Assembly (NCBI RefSeq): GCF_037975245.1
Contig: NC_092565.1
Location: 1,496,499 to 1,560,498, forward strand
DNA: 64,000 nucleotides
Direction of reading: 5' to 3'
DNA from: Apostichopus japonicus
Taxonomy: Eukaryota > Echinodermata > Holothuroidea > Aspidochirotida > Stichopodidae
In this document: positions 10,901 through 21,048 of the stretch, piece by piece
Layout of the letters: each line of letters begins with the position of its first letter
Position numbering within the stretch: the first letter of the stretch is position 1
Made by a program: the position numbers and the translations under genes
The notes under the pieces: model-generated
Databases searched by the model: none
Told to the model about the DNA's origin: nothing
Seen by the model: the letters and a program-made list of their open reading frames with translations, nothing else

Positions 10901-13012
10901 AGTCAAGGGGTACCCTTCACAATAGAGCTACCAATGACGTCAGTAACGACAGAAGCCTCACTCACCGGATGGGGGGCTCATTGGAGCAACCGCACAGCCT
11001 GGGGAACGTGGTCCCCAACAGAGAGATCACTCCACATCAATATTCTGGAGATGATGGCAGTCAAGAGAGCCCTGGAGACCTTCAACAGGCAAGTACAGTA
11101 CCGCCAATAAGTAACTTGGTAAACCGCTCTCTTGTTTTTGCTCTCAGTGCATTTAACCGCGCTCTATCTTTTGTTAAAACCCGCATTAAAATGCGGGTAA
11201 TTGCGGGGAACTGTTTATCAGAGCGCAGATTCCGTAGGAAGGCTTCCCTAAATTCTATTCATGCCCGCTAGAAGTGTGAAGTTCATTGTTACCGTCAGAC
11301 GGTCAATGGCTGTAATCCTACTTAATTCCTTCCAATCCGGTAACAAAAGAATATCGATCGTCGCTGGTAGAAGGAAGACCAAAGGTTTATACTCTGTCAA
11401 GAGAAGGGATAGTGTTAAGCATGTATCTTGAACTGTCGTCTGATGATTTGCCATGCTACAATACTGTACAACATTCTTACAATGTGCGTGAAACACTTGT
11501 TCTTAGTTAAACTTGGCAACTCGCCAAGAAACTATTGTCAGTGGAACGTCTATACATAGCGAAACAGCGAACAATATCCAATGCACCGAGTCTTGTCTCG
11601 TATTCGTAAGCCTATGAACAGTACTCTATATATCAGTGCAACGTTTCCTAGCCTAATGTGCCTAAAGTCCACACAAAACACGAGGCCTAATGTTACTACT
11701 AAAAATGATATGTTACCCCGAATTTCCCGAAAGGATAAGGCACGAAGTTTCCTTCTTGCTTTTTATTACTTCTGGTAACCAGAACATATCGGGGAATAAA
11801 ATAAACACGTATAAGAAAGGTTTTCCCCTTCAACACGAAACTATTCTCGTTTAAAACAAGTTTTACTCGCGCAGCACAGTACCATTCATAATTTGCATAT
11901 TACACCAAATTTAATACACTCGGCGTCCAGATGGCGGGAAAATGTAACATGTTCAATTTGTTGTGTCGTTCCCATGGTGCGATCAACTTGTTGTCAAGTT
12001 CGAATGTCGATGACCTACTTATGTTCTGTAACGTCTGTGACCTTGTCAGTGGGAATTATGTGTGTAAAATCTTGTGTTTTTCCACGTGTTATATATAGAA
12101 GTTTTACGTAAGCGGAGCGAATTTCGGGGAGGCTCGTTGATTGTGAGTGAGCACTTATCTAAGCATCGGTATTTGTGGAAAACATCGTAAGGTTTTTCAG
12201 ATATTCTCTTTGAATGTCCCCTCCATATATATCTCTTTTTCCGTCCACTCAAAGCTCGACATTTCACTAATTCTGTTAGGGGGAAATTATCGTAAATATC
12301 GAAATATCGCGATAACTTTTGAACTATTTATCGTGACGGTAAAAAGCAAATATCGCCCAGCACTACCTCCACTCTATGAATAGCGTTGTATGGATCGGTT
12401 CACTCCCATTGTGTCGGTGGTGAATAGCGAGCCTGGGGAATTTGCGTTCCTTTATTTGGAGTGCGGGGAAAGTAGCGTTCCTTTATTTGGAGCGGGGTTA
12501 ATTACAGTTAAGCTGCGTTTTGCGCTGAATCGCGCTAATCTTTACAAAGTTACTTATTGGCGGTACTGTACAGGGAACGATAACCACGATCTTCACGGAC
12601 AACACAGTGGTGGCTTACATCAATCGACAGGGGGGCACCCACTCAGAGAGGCTATGCCGACTAGCGTGGGAGGTTATAACAGCGGCCTAGGACTCCGGCA
12701 TGATCCTACGAGCTTCCACATTGCAGGCAAGCTCAACGTGATGGCAGACGCCTTGTCCAGGGGGTATATAGACCCCAACGAATGGACGCTGGAACAGGAA
12801 ACTTGCGACAGAATCTTTGCGATCTTCGGAAAGCCCATGATAGATCTGTTCGCAACATACACGAACAGCAAGCTCCAGACCTTCTGTTCCAGGCGGTTCC
12901 ATCCCCAGGCCTACCACACGGACGCGATGTCCCTCCCATGGGACCACATGGAGGCCTACGTCTTCCCACCGCTATGCATGGTCAGGCAGGTTCTCAGGAG
13001 GGTTGCAGTTAG
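10900..13012 (+). pseudogene. DIRS RNase H domain, split by a nested insertion
   Basis: The first half (about 10900-11095) contains VTTEASLTGWGAHW, where the usual first acidic residue (D) is E, and SLHINILEMMAVKRALE. The second half (12569-13012) begins TTIFTDNTVVAYINRQ, the conserved TDN block, then HIAGKLNVMADALSRG and IDLFATYTNSKLQTF. The codons on the two sides of the insertion join in frame when the insert and one TA copy are removed. A TAG near 12688 and a small frameshift also damage the second half. No N6-adenine methyltransferase domain, found in many DIRS elements, was recognised between this and the recombinase. Confidence 0.85.
11096..12568. mobile_element. Non-autonomous DNA transposon with TA target duplication, nested in DIRS
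   Basis: The 28-bp ends are inverted repeats of each other (27/28 match): the left starts CAGTACCGCCAATAAGTAAC and the right ends with its complement at 12568. TA at 11094-11095 is repeated at 12569-12570. Removing the insert with one TA restores the RNase H frame, so the limits are secure. The 1473-bp interior has no transposase-like ORF. An 18-bp phrase GCGTTCCTTTATTTGGAG is repeated near the right end. TA duplication and a CAGT start fit Tc1/mariner-like elements, but other TA-inserting families are possible. Confidence 0.82.
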
Positions 13013-14042
13013 TTGCCTGGAAGCTGTCCGGTCTTCCCTACGACAGAGAGGTTTTTCGGAGGCAGCTGCCGCGATGGCAGCCGACGCTAGAAGAGGAACG
13101 ACCGCGACGACTTACAATTCCCGTCTGCGGAAGTTCGAACAGTGGTGCCGACCTAGACAGATACTGCTTACTAAGGCCTCTATAGCACAGATGGCCGAGT
13201 TCCTCCTCTCACTCTTCGCAGAAGGCAAACAGGTCTCTACAATCAAGAATTACAGGTCGGCTATCGCTGCCATCCACCAGGGCTTTCCAGACGGCTCCAC
13301 ACTGGGCAATAACCCAGACATCGCCCAGCTCATCAAAGGCATGGCTAATCGCCGCCCACGAGTCAGACGGTTAGCCCCTCCTGGGGGCTCTCAGCAGTGC
13401 TGCATGCCCTGGCAGGTCCACCGTACGAGCCAATGGCAAACGCGTCCCTGGCTGCCCTTACAAAGAAGACACTCTTCCTCATTGCGGTAGCGTAGGCGAG
13501 AAGGAGGAGTTGCCTCCATGCCCTAACAACCAAGCAGAGCCACATCAGATTCGAGGGCCATGGGGTGAGGATGGTTCCAGACCTATCCTTCATTGCCAAG
13601 AACCAGGCCTTGACCTTCTTGCCGGGGGACATTTTCATCCCGGAAATCAAAACCCTGTCATCAGTGGCTGAGGACAAGCGATGGTGCCCAGTCAGGGCAC
13701 TGAATTTAAGCAGGACAGAGAAGTTAAGACAAACAACTTCCCTTTTCATCCTACCACGACCAATACACATCGGCCTCCAAGGATACCCTATCCAGATGGC
13801 TAGTGGAGACAATACGCCCGTTCACAACGGGGGCTGCCTGGCCAAGAGCTCACGACATCAGAGGGGTCGCGGCCTCCACAGCTCTCTTTGCTGGTATCCC
13901 GATAGAGGACATCCTCAAGGCGGCAGCGTGGAGAACACCAACTACGTTCGTCGCCTGCTACTTAACTGACACGCTACATGCCGAGGCGGCATTTGGTAGC
14001 GCGGTGATGCAAGGTCCGGTGGGTAACAGGTCCCACCCCTAG
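13013..14042 (+). pseudogene. DIRS tyrosine recombinase, frameshifted
   Basis: The N-terminal SAM-like part has AATYNSRLRKFEQWC-like sequence (TTYNSRLRKFEQWCR) and KNYRSAIAAIH. The frame shifts near 13380 and continues as SAVLHALAG, reaching ARRRSCLHAL at about 13493-13523, where the first catalytic Arg is expected; a TAG precedes it. A second shift near 13770 leads to RAHDIRGVAAS (HxxR motif), AAAWRTPTTF (Trp) and ACYLTD (nucleophile Tyr), then a stop at 14040-14042. All core motif residues are visible, but across three frames, so the copy is inactive. In the family this enzyme integrates a circular DNA intermediate without target duplication. Confidence 0.85.
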
Positions 14043-14070
14043 GGCCTGCCACCATCGGGCAGTGCCACTC

Positions 14071-14169
14071 GGTGCTAAGGTTGTGAGGAGACAGGTAAGC
14101 GAGGAGCGAAGTAAATATTCCAAAACTTACTGGTTTGGATATTTACGAGTGACGAGCTTACCTGTCTCC
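14071..14169. repeat. DIRS internal complementary region
   Basis: The first half (14071-14117) is the reverse complement of the left end and the second half (14117-14169) of the right end. The two halves meet at GTAAAT/ATTCC. In the accepted DIRS model this region templates joining of the two ends into a circle. It is near-perfect here, showing the copy is fairly young despite its coding damage. Confidence 0.9.
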
Positions 14170-14643
14170 ATTCCCGCCTTCCTCCCCGAGGTGGGTGGGA
14201 CACAGCCGGACGGGGGAGCGGTCGTTTGACTTGACTCACGACTCCAGGCACCACACCAGATAGACAGAGCCAACAACTGCTAGAGAGTCACCGGCCATGT
14301 CTATCGGTGAGTGTAACTTTGTGTTTTTCGTATGCGTTTATCTTACATGTTCTTCTTCGTATGCGTTCTCACCTAAGTTGTCTTAAGGTTAGCAAGTGTC
14401 GGGTCTTACAAGATTAGGCTCCTTGTTAGGATAAGGGGTAGTTCCGCCTGCAGGGTTCAGGAGAGTGTCTCCCCTCCCCCGCTGCGCGGGGAGGGTTACA
14501 CTCCCCCCTGCTAGGAAGGCGTCAGTGACTTTTTGTTAGGGGCTCACCTTAGGGAGTTAGCTCGACGGGAGTCGTTGGGGGTTCTAGCCACCCCTATTCC
14601 CGTGACCGTGAGGCCACTTTTAAGGAATGGTCTCATGAGAAAG

Positions 14644-14794
14644 GAGGAGTGACTGGGGGGAGTCCGGTCATAGAGGGCGCACAGTGTTATTATTTTACCA
14701 GGACTTTATAGGCACAGTAGAATGAGGTGCTAAGGTTGTGAGGAGACAGGTAAGCTCGTCACTTGTAAATATCCAAACCAGTAAGTTTTGGAAT
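14644..14794 (-). repeat. DIRS right inverted terminal repeat
   Basis: The reverse complement of the left repeat over 14644-14754, including GTCATAGAGGGCGCACAGTG. The outer 40 bases to 14794 are unique to this end and match the second half of the internal complementary region. Confidence 0.88.
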
Positions 14795-16500
14795 CTCTGT
14801 GTCTCGATCGGCTGTTGATCTCAAGTTATGTAGTCTCTTCCATCAGTTTCAGCATATAGCTAGGCCTTGTAAGTTCGTTTTTTATCACGTTTGTGATTAT
14901 AAGAACTCGAACAAACCTGGCTAGGCCTATTGGCAATTTTATGTAGTCTAGGCCAGCAACGATGGAGTGAAGTTGGGTTTGTTACACTTGAACACAACAA
15001 CGTGAAGAATACCAGTCAGAATACCAATACATTTCAAGATGGCAAAACATCTCCTCAATTATTTCTTAGGGCATTTGCCCACTGGCTATCAGTCATAATT
15101 TGCAAAATATACAACAATTTAAGGAGTTTTGAGACTAATTTGCTGTTGTTGCTGCTAGGATGTTTTGGATCATAGTTTCTCTTTCAACCTTAGCTTTCCA
15201 ATGCGTAAAAGATCGCTTTGATTTAGGCAGTGTAATGGAGTAATAGTGATATTTTTTCATGCACCAATCTGCAGCTAAAAAACAAGATTAGTAATTGGGA
15301 AAATGTACAAAGTCGCACTAATCGAGTAACGGTTCAAAGTAGCAGTGAGGTACTGTATACTGAGGGCTTAGGACTGGCTCACACCTACCAACTGTATAGT
15401 ATATACCTAGTGTAATGTGTATACTAGTACAACCCTAATGTTACAGGTCTAAGCCAAGCTATCTTCATATGGTATTTCTGCAGATGTTCTATTTTAAATT
15501 GTTTGAGACATTACAGTGGGCCTAGCTGCTTATTTATGACTCTGCAACATATTTTACTTTGTTCAAAACTTACTTTTGGTGGAAAAAAGTTTAAATTTCA
15601 TACTGCACAGAAACATAATTTTCCAATGTGCAATTACGTAGCACCATTTATCTGCCTAAATGCATTGGCGAGTGAATTTTGGCGAGTAGATTTTTAGTCG
15701 CGGATGCGAAATAGCTCTAGAGTACTTTTCAAATATTTGTCCAGGCCGGACAACCATTAAAACATGATTTATTATGGTAGAAATCATGGATTCTTCTCAT
15801 ACTTGGTGTGTAGATGCATAACATAGAGTACAAGACCACTATTGTTTTTGATAGAGGTGTGTGTGTGTATTGCCAAGTACATTAGACTGACCTGTAGTTA
15901 TCATGCCATAATATGATTGTATCAAAATGGCGTTCAGGCCAAGTATAGCTAGTTCAATTTACTAACAAGCAAAAGCCTAGTGCAATGAAGTCATCAAAAC
16001 CTCAATTGATGCATTTTTTCATTCTGGTTTGATTCCATGCTGGAGGCGAAAGAAATCCATGCGATGGTAATGGCAAAAACTCCATGGTGGATTAACTTAA
16101 TACTTTGGATGTGGATCCGTCTTAATAATTACAAGAAACCTTTTTATTTCTGTGAAGGTCAACAGAGGTCAAATTCTGAAAAGTTTATTAACATGATAGC
16201 TCAAAAAGTACATCTTTGTTGAACTTCATATGTGGTATACAGATATATAGCTTGGTGAGTAGGAGAACCATATTGAAATTGGTGGAGGTCAAAGATCATT
16301 TGCGGTCAACATATAAGTCAAAGTCTGAAAATCTTGTAAACACGATAACTCAAGAAGTACATCTTTCTTGAACTTCATACTTAGTAAGTAGATCCAGCTT
16401 GTTGTGTGCAATAAGTTAATAACCATACTGAAATTAGTAGAGGTCAAAGTTCAAATGAGTTTAACAGGTGTCAAAGTCTGAATTTATTTTAAATATGATA

Positions 16501-17570
16501 ACTACAAATTAAAGCTGCAAATGAACCTGTTAATTCTCCATTGCTATGATTTTCTTTTAGTGAATATAGTTTGGTCAAATTCAGTTCAGTTTTGTGAAGA
16601 GGCTCAGACATTAAGTCTGCAACAAAACATACAGTCATACAGGAAAGAAATCGACTTCAATCTGTTGATAATCTTTAACACACTGACTTTAAAACACTCA
16701 TCAGGCCCTTACCAGTTTTCATCCTTTGAGCTTCAAGGGGTCAAAAGGTTATCTCAAATGGACTCAAAATTTTCCATTTTCTCTAGATATTTATAGTAGA
16801 TGAAATTTGCTTTGGTTAAGTTGTAAAAGTATTTCACAGTGTAAATTATGTCATGTAGAGCCTCATTATTAATAACAATTATTAAAGTGATGGTTGCAAG
16901 GTGGCAGAATGTCTTTATTAATACATCTACAGTATGTGTCTATATGTCACATACAGTAGTAAACAAACCTCAACTGTTCCAGAAAGTAAAGCAGTCTAGA
17001 CATTTTGCACGGTCTGCTAAGTTATGTAATATAACAAATGCTTTCAAAATGCCATTGTATTGTTTGCCCAATCTTTCTGTTTTGTTCTGTAAAATTATTC
17101 AAGTATTGCATAGAGTTAAAAAAATAGTTTCTTTGTAAAGACAGTTGATGAGTTGTAAACTGTTCTTCAGAGAGAAAGGTTGAGTGGGGAATTAGTGTAA
17201 GACAGAACACAACTTGTAAAAGGACTTTGAGAAAAAGATAGCAAGAGAGATGAGCAACGAAATAAAAAGAGAACTAGCAAATTTCTTTCTGAGTTTAATT
17301 CACTTTGTCTGGTGAACATCAACTTCTTATTTGGTGATTAGGAAACGGGTGTGAGACCAAGCACAGGGTGTAATGTAATCACACAATAAAATCAATTTGT
17401 TTTTAAATGCTGAGCAATGAGCCTGGGGTCTGATCCCTACTTTTAACATGGCTTAAAGTCTCAGTGAATACTATCAGAGATATCCAGAGAATTAAAATTG
17501 TAAATGTTGTGTAAACTGCAAAAGTCTTTTATGGATGATTTTTAACGTTCTATTTTGTCTTACATTACAG
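16501..17570. other. 3' part of intron 1
   Basis: AT-rich. No exon, RNA gene or transposon was recognised up to the acceptor of exon B. Confidence 0.45.
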
Positions 17571-17656
17571 CAGCCTGTGATGAGTTTAAGACTGATGATT
17601 GGCAGGGAGACAAGGAAAACTGTGCACTTTGTGCAGCCAGACAAGAAATTGTGCAG
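17571..17656 (+). CDS. lcor: LCOR-like exon B, Cys-pair block
   Basis: The acceptor TTACAG ends at 17570 and the donor GTAAAG starts at 17657. The exon supplies two bases to complete the codon left by the previous exon, then 28 codons, ending in phase 0. It encodes a DDW tryptophan followed by ENCALCAARQEIV. That matches the conserved family pattern DW-x3-DE-x-C-x2-C-x2-RR-E-x-V, presumed metal-binding or structural. The acceptor is followed directly by CAG, making a tandem NAGNAG site; use of the downstream AG would start the exon at 17574 and drop one alanine without changing frame. Confidence 0.8.
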
Positions 17657-18157
17657 GTAAAGTACAATCTTCAAGGTAGACCCCAGCAGCTCATATACTG
17701 TAGAGAATGATATTAGCAGGATTATTGTCAGGTGGTTGAAAAAAACAATTGACCTAATTAAATACTGAAATGTCACCACTGAACAAATTGGACACCCTAC
17801 AGTATTTAGCACAGAGCTGAGCATAGTACAGGTATGCAGAGATTGCTGTAGCTTGGACTTGCTTTTCTGGACTATTCCATCCGATGCCATCCAAGAAGTA
17901 CCAGCATATCAGTTGAGATGTCCCATATAAGAACTTTTATCTTGTTAAAGAGGATAAATAGAGCAGGTCAATTATGTAAGTTATTCTGGGTCATATCTGT
18001 GGTCTGAAATCTTAAACCACCAATAAGGGAATTTTAACTTTAGAAGAGTTTAGCTTAGATAATTTAGAATCAGAATATATCCATAGTTTAAAGAAAACTT
18101 TTGTTAAAGATCATGAAAGGGATTGCATGCTAAATATTATATTACATACCACATACT
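17657..18157. other. 5' part of intron 2
   Basis: AT-rich; nothing recognised. Confidence 0.45.
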
Positions 18158-19383
18158 GTACATGTCGTTGAGGGAGGGGTACATGTGGTTGAGGGATGGG
18201 GTACATGTGGTTGAGGATGGGGTACATGTGGATGAGGGAGGGGGTACCTGTGGTTAAGGAAGGTGGTTCATGTGGTTGAGGGAGGGGGTACATGTGGTTG
18301 AGGATGGGGTACATGTGGATGAGGGAGGGGGTACCTGTGGTTAAGGGAGGTGGTTCATGTGGTTGAGGGAGGGGGTACATGTGGTTGAGGGATGGGGTAC
18401 ATGTGGTTGAGGGAAGGGGTACATGTAGTTGAGGGATGGGGTACGTGTGGTTGAGGGAGGGGGTACCTGTGGTTGAGGGAGGGGGTCATGTGGTTGAGGG
18501 AGGGGGTACATGTGGTTGAGGATGGGGTACATGTGGATGAGGGAGGGGGTACCTGTGGTTAAGGGAGGTGATTCATGTGGTTGAGGGAGGGGGTACATGT
18601 GGTTGAGGGATGGGGTACATGTGGTTGAGGGAAGGGGTACATGTGGTTGAGGATGGGGTACATGTGGATGAGGGAGGGGGTACCTGTGGTTAAAGGAGGT
18701 GGTTCATGTGGTTGAGGGAGGGGGTACATGTGGTTGAGGGATGGGGTACATGTGGTTGAGGGAAGGGGTACATGTGGTTGAGGATGGGGTACATGTGGAT
18801 GAGGGAGGGGGTACCTGTGGTTAAGGGAGGTGGTTCATGTGGTTGAGGGAGGGGGTACATGTGGTTGAGGATGGGGTACATGTGGATGAGGGAAGGGTTA
18901 CCTGTGGTTAAGGGAGGTGGTTCATGTGGTTGAGGGAGGGGGTACATGTGGTTGAGGGATGGGGTACATGTGGTTGAGGGAGGGGGTACATGTGGTTGAG
19001 GATGGAGTACATGTGGATGAGGGAGGGGGTACCTGTGGTTAAGGGAGGTGGTTCATGTGGTTGAGGGAGGGGGTTCATGTGGTTGAGGGAGGGGGTACAT
19101 GTGGTTGAGGGATAGGGTACATGTGGTTGAGGGAGGGGGTACATATGGCTGAGGGAGGGGGTACATGTGGTTGAGGATGGAGTACATGTGGATGAGGGAG
19201 GGGGTACCTGTGGTTAAGGGAGGTGGTTCATGTGGTTGAGGGAGGGGGTTCATGTGGTTGAGGGAGGGGGTACATGTGGTTGAGGGATAGGGTACATGTG
19301 GTTGAGGGAGGGGGTACATGTGGTTGAGAGATGGGGTACATGTGGTTGAGGGATGGGGTACATATGGCTGAGGGAGGGGGAAA
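18158..19383. repeat. G-rich minisatellite, about 21-bp unit
   Basis: About 1.2 kb of imperfect units of the form GTACATGTGGTTGAGGGAGG followed by more G. Variants (GGATGAGGG, GGTTAAGGGAGGTGGTTC) recur in a fixed order about every 130-190 bp, so there is a higher-order unit. One strand is strongly G-rich, with GGGAGGGGG in most units. The complementary strand yields spurious Pro/His/Thr-rich open frames. Confidence 0.95.
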
Positions 19384-20193
19384 ATGTGAATGAGAATGAC
19401 CATGTCTTCTCATTTTCATGATTTAAGTAAAATGAGGGGGGCCTGGTGACATAATTTCCCAGAGTGGCAGAGCCCGACCTGCCTATCAATGCCACTGCCA
19501 CTGTAGTGACAGCCTACAATGTATTGCAGATACAACCTGACTGAGGACATTAGAAGTACAGTACTGTCAGGCATGTTACAATATTGCACCTCGTTGGTCC
19601 TACAGTAGGGCAAATAGCATTCTTCAAAAACTGATACTGACATCAAACTGGATCTGGTTACAATATATATACTGAAGATATTGTAAAAAGCTTGTCAATT
19701 TTGTTAATGAAGCAAAATAAATTTAAAAGAATGGTCACTTTACTTAATTGACAAGTCAAGTGTATAACTTAGAACAAATCAGTTATCACTTCATGAACAG
19801 AATTAATACATTTCTTTCTCTGCCACTGATAGGGTTATGAAATGGATATTTCAGAATATTACCACATATGTATGCATGTCTTTGGTATCTCAAACTTGTA
19901 TGCAATGCTAGTAAAGAACCTAATGTGTGTGATTTGGAGCACAAAGGTCAGCAGAGCTTGCAGACTTCCTTTAAAACAGCATTTGAACACATCTGCAAAA
20001 GTAAACCTTGCATCAGAGCAAGGTCTTGAATTCCACATCTGGAGTCAAAAGCAGCTTCTGAGAACCTAATTATTGTTGGATCTCCAAAGCAATATCAAAC
20101 TTGCTGTGTCTAAGTGTTGCCAAATGTCACTAGCATTATCTGCTGCAAAACTCTTTCATACATTTACAGAATAGTGTTACATAAAATGATATA
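19384..20193. other. Intron 2 stretch, nothing recognised
   Basis: AT-rich sequence with short, stop-limited frames only. Confidence 0.45.
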
Positions 20194-21048
20194 GGGTGCT
20201 TTACACTAGATCCGAATCAGATCCCTGATGTTATCAGACGATCATCTTTCCATCCTGGGTAAACTTATGCATTGATCCGGACGCATCTACACTTGAGTTA
20301 TACCCTGATCCTTCCCCGCAATTCACCGGATGTTGGTAAAAAATTGGATTGGAAATATATCATGCACAGCCGCAGATTGCGGAGTATGTATACTGCAAAA
20401 TTGGCATGTTCATGGTTGCAAAGCCTAAGGGGAACAGTACTACGCTATGTACGGCTTACACATGCTCAATCTACGTAGGAATTAGCACATGCATGATACA
20501 AGCAGGAACACTAGCTAAACTATCAAAGTATGAAGATGGAGATTCAAATGCTAGTTGCAATGGCAGTTATACAGATACTGTAGTGTTATGTGCTTGGGGC
20601 GAACACAAAGCTAGCATATGCTGGGAATGTTTGTTCAACACAGTTACAGAATTTCAAACTAACTTGAAAGCTTCAACAAATCTTTATGAAAAATCGCACC
20701 TACAATAGGGATAAATCCAGCGATCAAAACGGGAACAAAATTCGGAAAGTGACTACGTAGAGATTTAGTTGCGGGAGATTACGTGACGATGAATATGTGA
20801 CTGAAGGACTGGAATATCACACAAGAATGCATGTGACGTAATGAGGTCACCGGATATCTCGGGACACTGTTGATCCGGGAGTTTTTACATTGCAAGATTG
20901 ATCTTGAAGTCCGGATCAGATCCTGATCTCTGCCAGCATCAAAATAGGAGGATCAGATCTGGATCTGACCTGAGTTTACACTACAGCTGTGATTTTGACA
21001 TCAGGATCAGATCCTGAGGTCAAGATCTGATCTAGTGTAAAAGCACCC
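20194..21048. mobile_element. Short non-autonomous element with inverted ends
   Basis: The left end GGGTGCTTTACACTAGATC at 20194 is matched by the complement of GATCTAGTGTAAAAGCACCC ending at 21048 (one-base length difference). Both subterminal parts are full of GATC-containing words such as GGATCAGATC and GATCTGATC, giving extended inverted-repeat character. No transposase was seen; a 119-codon frame inside (20349-20708) has no recognisable feature. A target duplication could not be fixed. The termini are reminiscent of PIF/Harbinger-like or related MITEs, but this is not secure. Confidence 0.55.

Larger units (their letters stand above)
9062..14794 (+). mobile_element. DIRS-type tyrosine-recombinase retrotransposon, defective
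   Basis: Three hallmarks of DIRS elements are present. First, inverted terminal repeats: 9077-9195 is the reverse complement of 14644-14754. Second, an internal complementary region at 14071-14169 joins the reverse complements of the left end (9062-9106) and the right end (14740-14794), which also fixes the element's limits. Third, the order is gag-like zinc-knuckle ORF, reverse transcriptase/RNase H remnants, and tyrosine recombinase. The copy is dead: gag has a TAG, the reverse transcriptase palm is missing, the recombinase is frameshifted, and a 1.47-kb DNA element sits inside RNase H. Without that insert it is about 4.26 kb. It lies in the same orientation as the host gene, inside intron 1. 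Confidence 0.92.
8345..16500 (+). repeat. Old dispersed repeat (copy A), split by a DIRS insertion
   Basis: Segments 8345-8945 and 15095-16500 match, in order and in reverse complement, the single uninterrupted stretch at about 31780-33420. Examples are the block at 8640-8850 with 33140-32950, 15100-15690 with 32880-32310, and 15720-16027 with 32166-31790. The shared phrase GCAATTGTC at 8920-8930 sits where the two halves meet in the other copy. The left part contains about 120-bp subrepeats with AGGTCAAAGGTCA and TGTGAAAACCTTGTAA. About 420 bp flanking the DIRS (8945-9061 and 14795-15095) have no counterpart in the other copy. The superfamily is unknown and no coding sequence was seen. Confidence 0.75.

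Noticed and set aside
12390-13490. 366-codon ORF as an intact gene
   Set aside because: It begins inside the nested DNA element, crosses into the DIRS RNase H in a shifted frame, and ends after a recombinase frameshift. It is a chance fusion of element remnants.
18111-19403. Minus-strand Pro/His/Thr-rich frames resembling an extensin-like protein
   Set aside because: Direct read-out of the G-rich minisatellite; frames start and stop with repeat variants and overlap one another.
20349-20708. 119-codon frame inside the short inverted-repeat element
   Set aside because: No recognisable domain, ordinary composition, and located in a probable non-coding mobile element.
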